Shown piece by piece: positions 10,859 through 22,281 of a DNA stretch of 64,000 nucleotides. The translations under genes were made by a program, and so were the position numbers. This DNA is from Rhynchospora pubera (Eukaryota > Streptophyta > Magnoliopsida > Poales > Cyperaceae): the NCBI GenBank assembly GCA_028095005.1, contig CM051460.1, positions 112,255,039 to 112,319,038 on the forward strand. The letters run 5' to 3'. Below the pieces are notes generated by a model, which saw only the letters and a program-made list of their open reading frames with translations, made no database searches and was not told the origin of the DNA. Position 1 is the stretch's first letter, and every line of letters begins with the position of its first letter.

Positions 10859-11999
10859 ATTGGAAACATATATTTCTTTATATATTGATAGATTTAGCCA
10901 TCAAAATTTATCAAATGGCGGTGAAGCCGCCTACCCCTCATCTAGTTTATATTAATTGCCGTGCTCTTCTATGACTCCTCTTTCGTAAAAACAGTTGCTA
11001 AATATAATTATTTGAATAGTTCGAAACTAATTAGGTTGAAAATTTTGTAAAAAAGAAGTTTTTAATAAGAAACTATAAATGAAATATAAAATTTGATTTT
11101 AAAAAAGATTTCGTTGTGATTAATGTGCGATAAAAAAAATATAAAATAAACAAGTTACCAATTCTTGGAGACCAAATAGCAAAAAAAAAAAAAAAAAGAC
11201 CAAATGTTACATATTTTTCAAAATTTTAAATTATTTTGTTTAGGGTCCAAAACTAACTAGATTAAGAATTTTATGAAATTCAAATTAAATAGTAAAAAAA
11301 TATAAAATTTGATCGGAGATTTCATTACGGAGAACAAATTGAATTGTTCAAATTGGTCGTTATAATCTCAAAATTTAAAATCTAACATGAGCTCAAGTGC
11401 CAAACACGCTTGGCTCTATCATTATTAAAACAATAATAGTCACTTTACTTATTGGATACTAAATATATAATTAAAATTAATGCACACATCAATTTTTTTT
11501 CCAAAACAAAAAGCAATTAACCATATAATTTTATTATTTTGTATGCCAATAAAATAAATTAGATTAAACAATTCACAGAATACTTTTTCAAACTATAGTC
11601 CTTTCTAACTAGCTGATCAATTTATTAAAATCAAATTATTACAATTCGTTATTAAAAAAATATGCGTACAATTCTATTTTGATTACGAATTTGGATCTTT
11701 TTCTGATCCTCTGCGACCCTTCCTACATGATTTTCCGAACAAAAGCAAAGACTTTGTATGTCTAAAGCACACATGCAAGAGACACATAACCTACGTCACA
11801 GAAGTTCAAATGTGCTCGTGATTGGTTATGCGGATTATTGGTACACCTGTTTGTGCTTCGGATCAATAAAGAATTTATTTATTACCCATTACACTACTGA
11901 CGTAGAATAGACGATATGGAATATCGAAAATAGCCTCGGATTAATCAGCGATACACCTCTTCGTTTATTCTCCCCATCTCATCTCTTTTGCTCTCGACC

Positions 12000-13420
12000 C
12001 TAAAACAAAACCCTAGAACTCTCCGCCCGCCTCTTCCACCTCCTCCACCTTCGAGATTGCCAGCCCCGGCGGCCAATAAGTCCTTCTATTTGGCCTCTCT
12101 ACTTCCAATCTGCCCTCTCTCACTTGAAAGTTAATTTTTATGTATAAAATTTCGGATGTCACACACCCCCTCCCCCGTCACCCCCTTCACACACCTCTTT
12201 CTCTCCCACTTCCACAAAATTGACCTGATTTATACTCTCTCTCTCTGTCTCAAACCCTAGAACTCGTGTTTCACCTTACGAAAAAATGTTGTCACAACCA
12301 CGTAGTGCCTCCAAAACTGCTCCAAAGCCTAGCCTCACTTCAAATCCGACCCGCTATGGTACAGGACAGCTATAGTAATTTCACTATGATTGATGCTGAG
12401 GTGCGAACTGCTCTCTCATTTAGTGGGAAAGGAAAGAATGCGATCAAGAGGTTCTTCCTTTCTATTTTATTTACTTTTTGTGATTCTTTTTGTTTCTTCA
12501 TAAACTCAGCAATTATTTGTATGTATCTATAGATCAACATTGGCGAAGTTCAAAAAAGACAAATTAACCCTTTTTTTCTGATATTGTGGATGAATTGGAA
12601 GAAGTTGTTATCTGATTAAATCAGAATTAAAATTGAACATTTTGGCTCTTAGCAGTATCTGTGTTACTTGGATGGACATACAAGCAAACTTAAGATTTGA
12701 TCATTGAAAACTGAACTATAATGAAAATGGTTATTTGATTGGAATAATATGCATAGAATTTTAGTTCACTTTAACACGAATCTGTGATGACGAACGATCA
12801 GAGAGTATGAATTATGTGCCCTTCTTTCTTATTTTCTAGCATGGTTCTCATAATATTTCTTTCTTAACTTGTAAGTTGGAAATTGAAGGTATAAATGGAT
12901 GACTTCTGGAAAAACAAGCACAAGCCGGACTGAGTGGAATACCTCAGGTTTCTTTCATTCTAATATTTAGATAGCCCCTTTTACCAGATAGTCAGTTTAT
13001 TTCTTTATTCAGCATGAAATATGGATCAAACATTAGATTATACTTCATAAACCTTCAAGAGTGGACAATAGTGGATCATGCATGCTTGGCTTATTCTTAT
13101 GTCTACATGTACAGGTTCTGATGCTGTGCAATACATCTTGAACCATGCATCTGTGCAAGTTATATTTTGTGTGCCACAAACATTAAGCATGGTAAGCTTT
13201 CTCCATTTATTATTATTTCTTTTAATTACTCCCATTGAAATTATAATAGAGGGAATCTAATGTTAACATTCTACTAGTTAGTGATATTCCTTCGATTTGT
13301 GCATCATTAGGCAAGAAAGTTGTGGCTGAGTGAATGTAGCCAGAGGGCAGAAAGATCGTGGCTGAGCGAAAGGAAACCGTGGCCGTGATGAAAGACATCT
13401 TTTAAGGATTTTTGCAATGA
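12000..13420 (+). pseudogene. Host gene fragments captured inside CACTA-1
   Basis: Less AT-rich DNA resembling plant transcript starts (AACCCTAGAACTC, pyrimidine-rich leader 11985-12120) sits within the transposon. A short frame begins at the ATG at 12286 and stops after 29 codons; I cannot assign it. Downstream sequence has intron-like texture and a recognisable exon (separate entry). The whole looks like transduplicated genomic DNA with introns rather than a working gene. Confidence 0.5.
13115..13191 (+). pseudogene. Captured exon of a long-chain acyl-CoA synthetase (LACS6/7-like)
   Basis: The 77-nt block is bordered by a good acceptor (TGTACAG) and donor (GTAAGC). With an incoming phase-1 intron it reads SDAVQYILNHASVQVIFCVP followed by QTLSM. 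This matches the stretch after the first conserved block of plant LACS proteins, where peroxisomal LACS6/7 read GPDAV..I.NHA..Q.IFCVPQTLN. LACS enzymes activate fatty acids with CoA. Only one exon is recognisable and it lies inside CACTA-1, so it is a captured fragment and not a functional enzyme gene. Confidence 0.6.
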
Positions 13421-13904
13421 TTATATTGTAGTTATATCTTGTAAATAATTTGTTTATTATTTCTATTTTGTATTTTGGTTATTACACGAGGATGTTGTGT
13501 TATACTATTTTAGGTTGTAAAATAAATTATTGATATTCGAATTAATTAATTTTGAATTTGTCATTATTAAATTATCATTTTATTAATTTATTTATTTGTG
13601 CATACAATAGGATGGGATTATAGAAAGCCACGTGTATCGTTAAAATTTAGAACTGCATATCTTTAGGACCGGTTTTTTACTTAAAACTGGTCTTAAAGAT
13701 TACATCTTTAGAATCTGTTATTAGTACAAAACCGGTTTTAAAGATCTCTTGTTTTTTTCCATCCAAAATCTTACTTGTTTTTAGCACCGGGCCTTTAGCA
13801 CCGGTTTTTAATGATTTTTAGCACCACTCATTTTTAGCACCTATTCCCAACCGGTGCTAAAGGCTTATATATAACCGGTTTTAATTCTCAAATATGGCGT
13901 AGTG

Positions 13905-13907
13905 ATA
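13905..13907. repeat. ATA target-site duplication, right of CACTA-1
   Basis: Repeats the ATA at 9112-9114 and confirms the right end of CACTA-1 at 13904. Confidence 0.85.
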
Positions 13908-14489
13908 CTTACCATGAAAAGATTTGTGCAACAATTGTGCATATTATAATTATTATTATTATTGTCTAGTTCCTTTGACAAAATATCACATATTATCCAG
14001 ATAAAGATACTTTGAGATGTTAACAGATATATCCGCTTTGAATTAAAAATAAATCCGAGAACGCTTCCGGATTGCTTCTAATCTGGGAAATCGGTTAAAA
14101 CACCTGTGAATGTGATCCAATCATTTTTCAGCACATTTCATTTCAAGATCCAAAAGACGAAACCAAACAAAAGTTCACACTTCAGAAAGCAAACGGTGGT
14201 GCATGTCTTTTATTATTTTTTTTAGGAATTCGGTGGTGTATATCCAAGGATGTGTGGAGGTGCATATCCAACCGATCAAATTCCATTAGAAATTTGGAAG
14301 CTTCTAGAACATGCTTCCACGTATTTAATTGTATACAGGGGCGAGACTGTACTTGGTCAACATCCCGTCATCTGTAGCCACGTGTAAGCTCCTTGCGGCC
14401 TGGTTTCATCGCGTCTTGTGGGCATCTGTCAGAAATGTCCTTACTACACCAAAAAAAAAATAAATAAATAAGAGGCTACTTCTTTAAGA
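13908..14489. other. Intergenic sequence
   Basis: No gene recognised. Contains a short (ATT)n run near 13949-13962 and a CACGTG motif near 14380. Confidence 0.4.
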
Positions 14490-14642
14490 CTCCGTTTGGA
14501 TAGGTGTGGGAAGAAGCGAAGAAGGAAAGAAGTGAAAAAAAGTATTGAGAAGTGTGTAACTTTGTGAAGAATTTAGATTGTTTATAATTTTTTTTCTTCT
14601 CACTTCATTCTTCTTCCTTCTTCTTCTTGCATCCAAACGGAG
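14490..14642. mobile_element. Small MITE with CTCCGTTTGGAT termini
   Basis: A 153-bp unit starts CTCCGTTTGGAT and ends ATCCAAACGGAG, an exact 12-bp terminal inverted repeat. Purine-rich (GAAGAAGCGAAGAAGG) and pyrimidine-rich inner arms partly pair. The outer bases TTTA/TAAA also mirror each other. It resembles Harbinger- or hAT-type MITEs; the superfamily is not resolved. Confidence 0.7.
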
Positions 14643-15731
14643 CGTAAAGATTTATTCCTCTTTCGCATCGAGCAAAAATTGAATCGTTACCTCAAAGAGC
14701 CCCTTGTCAGTATAAGAAAGCTTAAACTTTATCAGTTGCAATATTTTTCATATATACTATAGTAATAAGATTCTGTGGAGAAGTGCATACTTTTATACTA
14801 GGTGCGAGCTCAGATAATTATTTAAATTTACTATAACTTTAAAAGGAGACTAGATTTAAATACTAATTGGCTCTCTATCATCTACGCGTCGTGAGGCAAT
14901 TTATTTTTAGAGATCATGTGCATAATTATTTTATTAATAGAAAATTTTGGCAAAATCTGCACACAGGACCTCAAAATCATTTCAGATATAATATTGTTAT
15001 TTTATTTCAACCTCAAGAGTAGTAATATTTTATGTTTAAATAACACAGAAAACCCAAAACAGATATTTGTTAAAACATGGTAATTAAAAATACATTGTTG
15101 ATAGTTATTTGGATTAATAAGTAAATTAAATAAAAAATCATATACTGGCCTAATTGGAAGATTATTTTTTGACAAATAAAACGACAATGGTGACAACCAC
15201 AACCAAAAAATAATTTTTAAAAATATAAAAAGTAGATATTAAAATATAGTAGACCGTTTGTTTTATTAAACATATTACTTGCAAATTCCGATAAACGATA
15301 AAGTCCTAATAAAACATTGCATCGAATTAAAAAAATAATATATGTAGTTTTATTTAAAAAAAAACTATTTGCAATTGTCGAATAATCTATTTGCCCATAC
15401 AACGATGCCTAAAGTATATTGCATTGGTTTTAACTAATTAATATTGTCATCAAAAGGAAATTTAAGCTGATATATAATAGTAGCGATCCTACTAATAAAT
15501 TCTAGTACTTTCGAGGGGTAAGAAGAAAAAGGTATATAGAGTGATCAGCTCAACAAAATTTTCAAAAAGAAAAAGGTGACAGTGAAAATATCCACAAAGC
15601 ATGTTGGACCGCTGTTCGCCTCTTCTACTCTCTGCCGCTTTCCAGAAATCTTGCTGCTCCCGAATTCGCGAATTCGTCTAGAATAATCTAGTTAAAATCC
15701 CTCTAAACCTTACCTACAATTATAATTATAA
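14643..15731. other. AT-rich intergenic sequence
   Basis: No gene or element with clear ends recognised. Confidence 0.4.
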
Positions 15732-15890
15732 GGGTGTGTTTGGATGAGCCACGAATAAAGAATAAGAATAAAAAATTTCGATATGCGTGTTTATCCAAAT
15801 TTCTTATTCTTATATCATGATTTGTTAGTATAAGAATAAGAGCCCAAATTCTTTATTCTTGTGTTGTTTGGATTGCACAAGAATAGAATT
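15732..15890. mobile_element. Truncated MITE (family B, copy 1)
   Basis: Starts GGGTGTGTTTGGATGAGCC and follows, in reverse-complement orientation, the MITE at 52714-52934 for about 160 bp (AATAAGAATAA, TTGTTAGTATAAGAATAAG, TTGTGTTGTTTGG, TTGCACAAGAATA), then diverges before the other terminus. It is therefore an end-deleted copy of the same family. Confidence 0.75.
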
Positions 15891-16800
15891 AGCGCTGAAA
15901 TTTATATTTTAAAAGTTTTTTAAAAGTTTAAACACAACATTTACAATATAATTTAATTTTTAACCAAGCTAACAACTAAAACCCAATCTACTCTTTTAGA
16001 AATATATGTTGTGTTGACACTTTTTTTCTCCCTTTTTTGAGAATTTGTGTTAACTCTTAACGGTTAATAAAGTATGTGCAATCCTATAAAGTTATATGTT
16101 AAAATAAATATTTCTTCGATAGATATGTACTAAATTGTTTACCATTTTGAAATTAAATTCGTAGGATAGAAATTTGAGAAACAACCAATAATATACGGCG
16201 CCTAACGAAAATTATCACTCGGCTATTATTTATGGTTTGTACAATCTTTTTCGCAATATATTTTTTTCCAATCAATTTGGTGAAATATTAAAACATACTT
16301 CTAGAAGATATAAATAACTAAATAAGTGACCAACAAATTTTCATGCAATTCTGATAGTCTTTAATGATAAAATATAAATCATTTAAATTAAATGATAAAA
16401 TAGGTATAAAATATAAATCGTGTCCTAAGGGTAAAATGATAAAATACATAATAAAATTTCTTCACTTTTGTAGACTTTTAATGCATACACGTACATCATG
16501 TAATGGTATATATAATATTTCATTGGTAATTAGATGAGGCGCATAAATTTTAATTTAATCTTAAATCTCGATTATTCATTTCTGCTTAATTATAATTTTA
16601 AATGAATGATTTGAATTTAAGTCTGATTATAAAATTTAGTCCATAGCAGGATGTACCAAAATTATTGATTTTCAAAATTAAATTCCATCTGTTAATAAAA
16701 TTAAAATGATGCAATTAATCCAGAACATACATCTCCACCAGAATAATCACTATCACTGTCTGTTTAATTAGCGATTCTTTTACAAATGAACCCTTCCCAA
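15891..16800. other. AT-rich sequence upstream of the HSF gene
   Basis: No coding sequence recognised. The distal promoter of the heat-shock factor presumably lies here. Confidence 0.4.
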
Positions 16801-16805
16801 AAGTA

Positions 16806-16823
16806 GAATTCTCTAGAAAATTC
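16806..16823 (+). promoter_or_regulatory. Heat-shock-element-like motif
   Basis: GAATTCTCTAGAAAATTC contains the canonical unit GAA-NN-TTC (16816-16823) preceded by another inverted GAA/TTC pair, with one 4-base rather than 2-base gap. It lies about 130 bp upstream of the HSF start codon and about 40 bp upstream of a TATA-like motif. HSF binding here would give heat-driven autoregulation, as known for HsfA2/A6/A7-type genes. Confidence 0.55.
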
Positions 16824-16861
16824 TACAGATATAACTCCAGATAAGTTGGTCCCCGTCACCC

Positions 16862-16869
16862 TTTTAAAT
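16862..16869 (+). promoter_or_regulatory. TATA-like box of the HSF gene
   Basis: TTTTAAAT lies 85 bp upstream of the ATG in an otherwise GC-richer proximal region. It is the only good TATA-like motif between the HSE-like site and the coding start. Confidence 0.45.
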
Positions 16870-16953
16870 CGCTCACCCACCCTGAGATAGAAACAGCATC
16901 AGAAACAACAAGAAAGGAAAAAAAGAGCCAACAGAGCATCTCCATTCACCAAA

Positions 16954-18830
16954 ATGGAGCACCAGCAAATAGTATCAGTGAAGAAGGAAGAAGAGGAAGA
17001 AGTTATAGAGATTGAAGAGATGATAACATGTGTTCCTCAGCCCAAGGAGGGTCTGAATGAGGTGGGGCCAGCGCCGTTTCTAACTAAGACTTTCGACATG
17101 GTGGCGGACCCAGTGACCGACGATGTCGTCTCCTGGGGACCGGCCAGGAACAGCTTTGTAGTTTGGGACTCGCACCGCTTCTCGGCCATGCTCCTGCCAA
17201 GATACTTTAAACATTCTAACTTCTCTTCCTTCGTCCGTCAGCTCAACACCTATGTATGTGCATATGTATATCAATTTTTCAGCTCATTCATGTCTCACTA
17301 TTTTTTTTTCCCTACACATGATATTATCTCACAAATGAGTCACCATTCTTTTCTATTTTAGTAAACTTCTCACAAATGATGTTGTTTCAAACTAATAATG
17401 TTGTTTCAAACTATCTCATGTTGAAAACCTGCATATAATTAAGATTCAAAACTTCTCTTTCCACTAATCCACATATATTTCAAACAGTTTAGATGTTTGA
17501 TAGCTGGATATGTCAGGACACACAAAATCTAATTTAAAACTCTGGCAAATTGACAGCTGATTGGGATTTTGTAAATGAGTCATTAATGCTGGCACTATCT
17601 CTATGCTTTCTAGCATATTTATAACAATGTTGGTTGGTTTAAGACTGTAACATCAACCCATTAATAGTTGGACCAAAACTAAAGACGAAATTAAGGGCTT
17701 ATTAATTGTGTGTAGTGATGTTGTTTCTCAAATTGAAGGGTTTCAAGAAGATAGATCCTGACAGATGGGAATTTGCAAATGAGGATTTCTTATGGGGCCA
17801 GCGTCACCTGTTGAAAAACATCAGGCGACGGCGTGGTACATCTGGTAGCGGTAGCAGCAGTAGCAGCACAACCAACGATGTTGCGGCATGTGTCGAGTTG
17901 GGAAACTTTGGTGTGGAGACTGAAATCCAGAGGCTGAAAAGAGATCGAAATCTGCTGATGATGGAGATAATTAAATTGAGGCAGCAGCAACAAAATGCCC
18001 GCAAAGAAATGATAGAGATGGAGCAGCGTGTTCAGGTATGTACTTGATTGAAATTTGATAAATTATATGGTTTAATTGGCTTAGTGCATATGTCACTGGT
18101 AGTCTGGTACATCAGTGCACAGCGATTTGGCTGGTAAAAAATGAAGTTACTTTCAGGATACTGTTTAAATACTGCACTAAACTAGCAGGATATTGTTTCA
18201 CAGCCAACCACATTATCAATTTTTTTTTTTTTTGGGGGTTACAACAGAGATTAATTGTTATTTCGTGGTTCCCTAATTGCTCTGTAATGGTTTGGTGCAG
18301 AGAGATAGTAATAATTAACATAAACAAGTTCTCAATTTGCTTAAGCCTTCCCCGAGAAATTTCATGGTTGATTTTCATTAGCTACTGATGCATGTCCGTT
18401 ATGAATCAACTTGAGTAGTTAATAATGGCTGATCTCTGTAATGAGCTGGTCTTTTGGAATGCAGGGAACAGAGAAGCGGCACAAGCAAACCATGTCATTC
18501 TTGGCACATGCACTAAAAAATCCTGAATTTGTGCAACAGTTGGCTGCAAGATGTGAAAAGGATAAACAACAGCTAAATGGTATGAAGAAACGAAGATTGC
18601 CAGGACAGAACAGTCTGCAAGACATAGAGAAGTTACTGTTAGATAGTGTGGATGCTGAAGAAGGGTTTGGAGAAATAGAAGGTGTCAGTGAGGAATCAAT
18701 TTGGAATGAGTTAGCGAAGGAAGAGTCAGTTGGGCAAGTTGGTCAGCCTGAGATTGACCTTGATGTGGAAGAATGGGGAGAAGAGGTGGATGAGATGGTT
18801 GAACAGATAGGATTCTTCAGCTCACCTTAG
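16954..18830 (+). CDS. Class A heat-shock transcription factor (HsfA2/A6/A7 group)
   Basis: A DNA-binding activator of heat-shock genes acting in the nucleus. Three exons, 16954-17253, 17739-18035 and 18465-18830, join in frame with GT-AG borders to give 320 aa. Residues 1-30 are acidic and variable. The winged-helix DNA-binding domain spans about 40-133 (PAPFLTKTF, FSSFVRQLNTY, DRWEFANE), and intron 1 falls at the conserved HSF position right after RQLNTY. A coiled-coil HR-A/B oligomerisation region (about 155-215) has the long class A spacing. Then come a basic KKRR at 240-243 (likely nuclear localisation), an AHA-type activator motif SIWNELAKE (278-286) and a C-terminal export-like VDEMVEQIGFF. 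No lesions are seen. Subclass is uncertain among A2, A6 and A7; A6/A7 fits best. Confidence 0.93.
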
Positions 18831-20400
18831 TGTTCTTCGGGTTTTCATGGATCGTGGTGATTGGGTTTCATTATTAACAATGGTGCGGCATCTAAAGTTC
18901 TAAACCATCTTTTACATATTAAGCTGTTCTACTTTTCAAATTTGTTTTTGAGAAAATGGGTGACTAGCCTGTGTGCTATGTTACTGTAACGGGCTGTCTT
19001 TCCTTATTATTGTTATGTGTGATTATGGAAAGACCGGTGAGTAGCTATATGCACTCATCACTCATGTGTCTATCGACAAGAATAAATATATTATAATATT
19101 ATGATTAATTAATTGGATTTTCTTCCCCCTGTAGGAAGCGCATGGATTAGAGATTCCCCAATGGCTGCCTCTAGCTACTGCTGCTTTACTACAATTATCA
19201 TCCTTATTCAGCAATTCTTAGAATTAGATGCTGTAAATTCTGAATTTTCTTCTATTCCTGTTAAGATTTTGGCTCTTAATATCCTCTGTAGATATAGAAA
19301 TTCTGAAAATAATTTAAGCTTCAATTGAATTACATTGTTACAATAGCTTTCTGCACTCACCAGTTTGGGCATTTGATGGAATAGCTATTGCAAAAGTGCA
19401 TCAGGTCCTCTTTGAATTTGGTAATTGACAGTAAAAGAGTGAGTTTCAAGATTTGGAGGATGATCTACCATTTCAAATAGTTCATTTTAGTGGTTGATCG
19501 ATTCTAAGTTCACGGTTTTGTGTTTAACAGTTGATGTTGCGAGTTTATCTCCCAATTTGGGTAGTGCTTTGTGTGATATACAAAAGTGGTGCTCGTGTTA
19601 TCAGGCCCAATTTTCAGCATGTTGTAAAAGGATCATTGCACAGGTCGTACCAGGAGAATATTTGTACCAGTACCACGGTACATATGGCAGGAATACAGTA
19701 CCCTGAAGAGGTGCAAATAGAATAACACGGATTTGCATGATACTGAAATTTATATTCAGATTCCATATTTTATTGAGTAGATATAAATATATATATATAC
19801 GAATGTCAAATAGAATGTCAAAATTCAAAATTACATATATGGATATGGATATAACGTGGATACTTAAAAATTGATTTGAATACTGATATGAAAGTCAATG
19901 AGTAAATACTAGCAAAAATACAAATATAACAAGAATTGGTATTTTATATAATATGTCTATATATTGCTCTTGAAATTATGCAAATATAACAAAGATGTAT
20001 AAATAAATAATTTGATATTTACTATAAAAAAAAAAGATGTATAAAAACCTTCCAAAATACATAATTAAAAATCTTAAATTTGAGATATTAATGTAAAAGT
20101 TTAGATAATTCAAACAGCACATTTTCTAAACCACTATATATTATCAGTTTCTATATTAAGTTTTTCTGGTTCGCCTAATACAAATATATCCGTATCAATA
20201 CATGCACTGATACAAATGCGAATAATTCATCCACAAATAGTCATATTTATACAGTTGGACATCTCATAGACAATATGCATCCTGTTTATATCTCTAAATA
20301 CCCAACCTTGGGTCCTTTATCCAAGGGAGCAATCGTGTGCTCGGAGAAAAACAGACACAAAACCATTACCAGAGATTTGTAGCAGGATAATTACATACTG
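18831..20400. other. HSF 3' flank and AT-rich spacer
   Basis: Begins with the presumed HSF 3' UTR. Short frames at 19113-19328 and 19494-19725 show no known domain and are not called. The 19780-20280 part is strongly AT-rich, and the last part is the 3' flank of the convergent FHA gene. Confidence 0.45.
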
Positions 20401-20491
20401 CTAAAGAAAAGAACAGTTAACTATGATACAACAAAGCCTAAGACTAAGATAAAAAGTAGCAAAAGGAACTTCAAAACGGACCTCGATTTCA

Positions 20492-21739
20492 TCAATCCTC
20501 ATATTCTTCATCTTCAAATTCTTCTTCTTCCTCTTCTTCGTCGTCTTCCTCATTATTTATTTCTTCTTCTTCTTCTTCACCTGTAACAATAAATCCACCT
20601 AAAGTTTCATCATCTTCGTCAATCTCTTCATCTTGAATCCCGATATCTTCTTCATCTTTCACCGTCTCTTTACGAGGTTTTTTTGAACCTTTTGACCTTG
20701 TAGCATACTTTGACCTTTTCAGACTGGTTGAATTTTTTGCAATAAGGTCCTTCTCTTCATCACTTTCACCAGTCCAATCCTCATCCTCTGCCCCATCTTT
20801 GCCTCTCTTCTTGCTCCCAGTACTGCTCTTGCTTTTTGATGTACTTGCCTCATGGGTAAAGTCATCTAACTCAGTGTCAGAATTGTCAGTATTTTCTTTT
20901 GGTGTGTCGAGGTACCAGTTCCAATTCTTCATCGGGCGTATCTTCCCGTTTGGGTACTTGTCAAATTCATGTCCAATGACCAGAAACCCAAATTCTACAA
21001 ATATTTTACATAGTGAAGTTGCAATGTTAATGATAAAAATGACTACTTTTCAAAAGTATTATATAAAAAGGTCTAAAACAGCCTCCTATCTTAAGTTCTT
21101 TGATCATGGTAAGTTCAACAATCATTGCACGTGTCATGTTCGATGAAATGCCTGAGAGAATGGTAACTACCTACTAGATAAAAAAAAATAAAAAAAGTGA
21201 CCAAATTAGTTTGCACATACTCAGTCCTATATGCACAAAATCATCATCCAAAAATAAGTCAAATTACCTTCAACAGGATCAATGTTCGACAAGTCCAAGC
21301 CTTCCAAATCAAATTCCAAATCAAAATTATCCTCATTCACCTCTACTTCCTCTCTCAATTGCTCCTTTTCCCTCTCCTCTCTCTCCCTTCTCCTCTCCAT
21401 TGTCCTCCTCTCTCTCCTCTTAACTGCCTCCAAAACCGACCTCTCCACCTCCCTCTTCACAACCCATAAACTCGGCCGTTGTATCGACAAAGACAGTCGA
21501 TCTCCTTCTCTAATTTCTCCCTTCTCGCCACGCCTACAAACTTTCTTGCAACCATTGGTCAGAACCAAAACAGGGTTCTTTCCGATAACTTCGAAAGAGA
21601 GCGTCGATTCCGAGGTGGGCGTCAGAGACACGTGGCGGCGTGATACCGAGGGGTCCGATGAGCAGTTCGATCGACCGAGAGTAGTGCCTTTGTGGTCGAT
21701 CGACATTTTTTCGCCATTTTCCTCTGATTGGAGCTCCAT
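20492..21739 (-). CDS. FHA-domain nuclear protein with acidic C-terminus
   Basis: Two minus-strand exons, 21739-21268 and 20994-20492, are joined by a phase-1 GT-AG intron to give 324 aa. Residues about 15-95 form a forkhead-associated domain with the canonical pThr-binding motifs G22-R23-S24, S33-R34-R35-H36 and N62-G63, so it probably reads phosphothreonine on partner proteins. A charged coiled-coil (about 97-130, RRERR...REREEREKEQ) follows, then a conserved-looking block FLVIGHEFDKYPNGKIRPMK with NWNWYL, a basic stretch with KKPRK, and a very acidic tail rich in Glu. Layout and nuclear-type basic/acidic tracts match plant SMAD/FHA proteins of unknown role. No lesions. It converges with the HSF gene. 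Confidence 0.88.
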
Positions 21740-21959
21740 AGAGAGAGAGAGAGGTGTACGAGAGAAGAATCGTCGTTTCTGACAAATGATTTTTGGTCAA
21801 AGACTTGAAAAGGGAGGACTGAGGAGGGAAGAGAACGAAAGAGCGGTGTGGAAACAATTTTAAAATAAAATAATATTTTGGGCTTATTTGGGCTTTTTAT
21901 TTGGTAAAAAAGATCAAGGCTTATAAAGTAAATTGGGCTTAACGTTGATGGACCTATTT

Positions 21960-21969
21960 ACTTATATGT
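21960..21969. repeat. 10-bp target-site duplication, left copy
   Basis: ACTTATATGT is repeated at 22272-22281, bracketing the MITE between them. Confidence 0.8.
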
Positions 21970-22271
21970 AGGCCTGTCAGAATTAACATTTCACCACGTG
22001 TGCCGTTTCGTTCCGTCCAAACGGAACATGAAACAGAAGAGTTTTTCAGTTTCGTTTTCAAAATAGAACGAAAACGGAACAAGAAAATGAAGACGTAAAC
22101 GGAAACAGAAACGGAAATGGCCTGAAATCAATATAAAATTAAACGATAACATTAAACGGAACAAAAATCTATTTCGCTTGACGAAACGGAACGGTAATAT
22201 AGTTTCGTTACCAAAACGGAATGAAAACGGAAAAACCATTTCCGCTTCCATGATTGACGTCTGACAGGTCT
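21970..22271. mobile_element. 302-bp MITE rich in AACGGAA motifs
   Basis: Termini AGGCCTGTCAG and CTGACAGGTCT form an 11-bp inverted repeat with one mismatch, and the direct repeat ACTTATATGT flanks both ends. The interior has many short AACGGAA/TTCCGTT words in both orientations. Duplication length (8-10 bp, depending on where the ends are set) suggests a hAT- or Mutator-type non-autonomous element. Confidence 0.8.
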
Positions 22272-22281
22272 ACTTATATGT

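Larger units (their letters stand above)
9115..13904 (+). mobile_element. Non-autonomous CACTA (En/Spm) element, CACTA-1
   Basis: The element starts CACTACAACAAAAATGATTT and ends GTAGTG, flanked by ATA on both sides, so both ends are intact (4,790 bp). Subterminal regions (9130-9430 and about 13660-13885) carry repeats of the GAACCGGTTTTTCTAAAAAA type, the usual transposase-binding arrays. No tnp2 or TNPA coding sequence is present. Instead it contains a nested foldback element and host-gene-like pieces including an acyl-CoA synthetase exon. The first 110 bp resemble the start of the large element at 42440, so both belong to one family. Confidence 0.9.

Noticed and set aside
19113..19725. Three short frames downstream of the HSF gene
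   Set aside because: No domain, no typical plant start context, and overlapping frames; taken as chance ORFs.
21197..21782. Several plus-strand frames of 70-166 codons
   Set aside because: They are antisense shadows of the FHA-domain exon on the minus strand.
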